64,000 bases of DNA from Niveispirillum sp943371025 (lineage in GTDB: Bacteria > Pseudomonadota > Alphaproteobacteria > Azospirillales > Azospirillaceae). Where the stretch lies: NCBI GenBank assembly GCA_943371025.1, contig CALRTC020000031.1:11839-75838 (forward strand), given 5' to 3'. The position numbers and the translations under genes are program-made. This document shows positions 63,599 through 64,000 of this stretch, one piece after another; positions within the stretch are counted from its first letter, which is position 1, and each line of letters opens with the position of its first letter. The notes below the pieces were generated by a model, which saw only the letters and a list, made by a program, of their open reading frames with translations, was not told the DNA's origin and ran no database searches.

Positions 63599-63640
63599 GG
63601 AGGCATTGAATCATGCCCATGCCGTCTTGTCTGCAGCTTT

Positions 63641-63988
63641 TCAGCCCGCCCGTTCGGGCCGGGCCGTGTGCTGCGGCAGCCGCCAGTCGATCCCTTCCAA
63701 CAGATAGCCCAACTGGGCCGGGCTCAGTGTTACCGCCCCGTCCACCACCGACGGCCAGATGAACCGACCGCGCTCCAGGCGTTTGGTGAACAGGCAGGCA
63801 CCCTGGCCGTCATGCCAGATGACCTTCACCAGGTCGCCGCGGCGGCCCCGAAAGACGAACAAGTGACCGCCATGGGGATCGCGCCCCAGAACCTCCTGGG
63901 CCTGCCGGGCAAGGCTGTCGAAACCCTTGCGCATGTCCGTCCGGCCCGTCGCCAGCCATACATGCACCCCCGGCGGGATCGGGATCAT
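63641..63988 (-). CDS. tnpB: IS66 family accessory protein TnpB
   Basis: A 115-residue IS66 Orf2 protein. VWLATGRTDMRKGFDSLA, HLFVFRGRRGDLVKVIWHDG and RLERGRFIWP are its conserved blocks. It is needed with TnpA and TnpC for IS66 transposition. The start ATG at 63988 follows GGAGGGGCGGG. It lies 42 bases upstream of tnpC. Confidence 0.95.
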   Translation of the reverse strand: MIPIPPGVHVWLATGRTDMRKGFDSLARQAQEVLGRDPHGGHLFVFRGRRGDLVKVIWHDGQGACLFTKRLERGRFIWPSVVDGAVTLSPAQLGYLLEGIDWRLPQHTARPERAG

Positions 63989-64000
63989 CCCGCCCCTCCG

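Larger units (their letters stand above)
61992..64000 (-). mobile_element. IS66-family insertion sequence, left part in window
   Basis: The sequence from 61992 begins GTAAGC, the usual terminal bases of IS66 ends, and is followed by tnpC and tnpB on the minus strand. The expected tnpA and the other terminal repeat lie beyond 64000. The 8 bases outside the end (GAATTTTG, 61984-61991) would be the target duplication if the same 8 bases flank the other end. Confidence 0.85.

Overview
The window is GC-rich, densely coded DNA from what is most likely an alphaproteobacterium (inference: Rhodospirillales/Azospirillaceae-like gene repertoire, hopanoid/ceramide-type glycosyltransferase, IS66 and ISXO2-like elements, high-GC codon use). 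No rRNA or complete tRNA gene is visible, so genus cannot be fixed from the sequence.

Positions 1-8468 are catabolic: a LigB-type extradiol dioxygenase, two fumarylacetoacetate-hydrolase-fold proteins, an ACMSD-like amidohydrolase/decarboxylase, an aldehyde dehydrogenase and a Rieske oxygenase, with a MarR and an IclR regulator. Two near-identical palindromes in two divergent promoters tie this set to the MarR protein. A non-coding stretch (8469-9055) with a tRNA 3'-end-like remnant, a hairpin and a dispersed repeat separates it from the rest.

Positions 9056-16077 hold two convergent, tail-overlapping operons that together look like one lipid/glycolipid pathway: SDR reductase, GT21-like glycosyltransferase, an unrecognised hydrolase-like protein and a UGT-like glycosyltransferase on the plus strand; a FabH/OleA-like ketosynthase, a metallo-beta-lactamase-fold hydrolase and an F390-synthetase-like adenylating enzyme on the minus strand. 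Positions 16386-22674 hold a minus-strand envelope operon: an outer-membrane barrel protein, a lipoprotein-like CHAT (caspase-like) protease, a CHASE2 membrane sensor without an output domain, and a secreted protein.

From about 23.1 kb to 61.7 kb the window is a defence island. It starts with a decayed ISXO2-like transposase and a tyrosine recombinase. A type III-D-like CRISPR locus follows: cas6, array 1, cas2, a reverse transcriptase-Cas1 fusion, array 2, a membrane CARF-like protein coupled to the ring nuclease csx16, then cas10 and four RAMP/accessory genes. After it come an McrBC-like type IV pair (McrB with an EVE domain plus a DUF2357 nuclease), a type I restriction operon (hsdR - small membrane protein - hsdM - hsdS - small ORF - DUF5655 nuclease), and a type I Zorya system (zorABCD). 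An IS66 element that runs off the right edge closes the window and appears to have inserted beside an SDR gene fragment.

The most unusual observations are these. Several CRISPR spacers are perfect short hairpins, which would fit acquisition from structured RNA by RT-Cas1. A membrane-anchored CARF-like protein is coupled to csx16. A low-GC membrane/coiled-coil gene is embedded in the hsd operon. The CHAT-CHASE2 operon is directed to the envelope. The ketosynthase/glycosyltransferase cluster resembles no pathway I can name.
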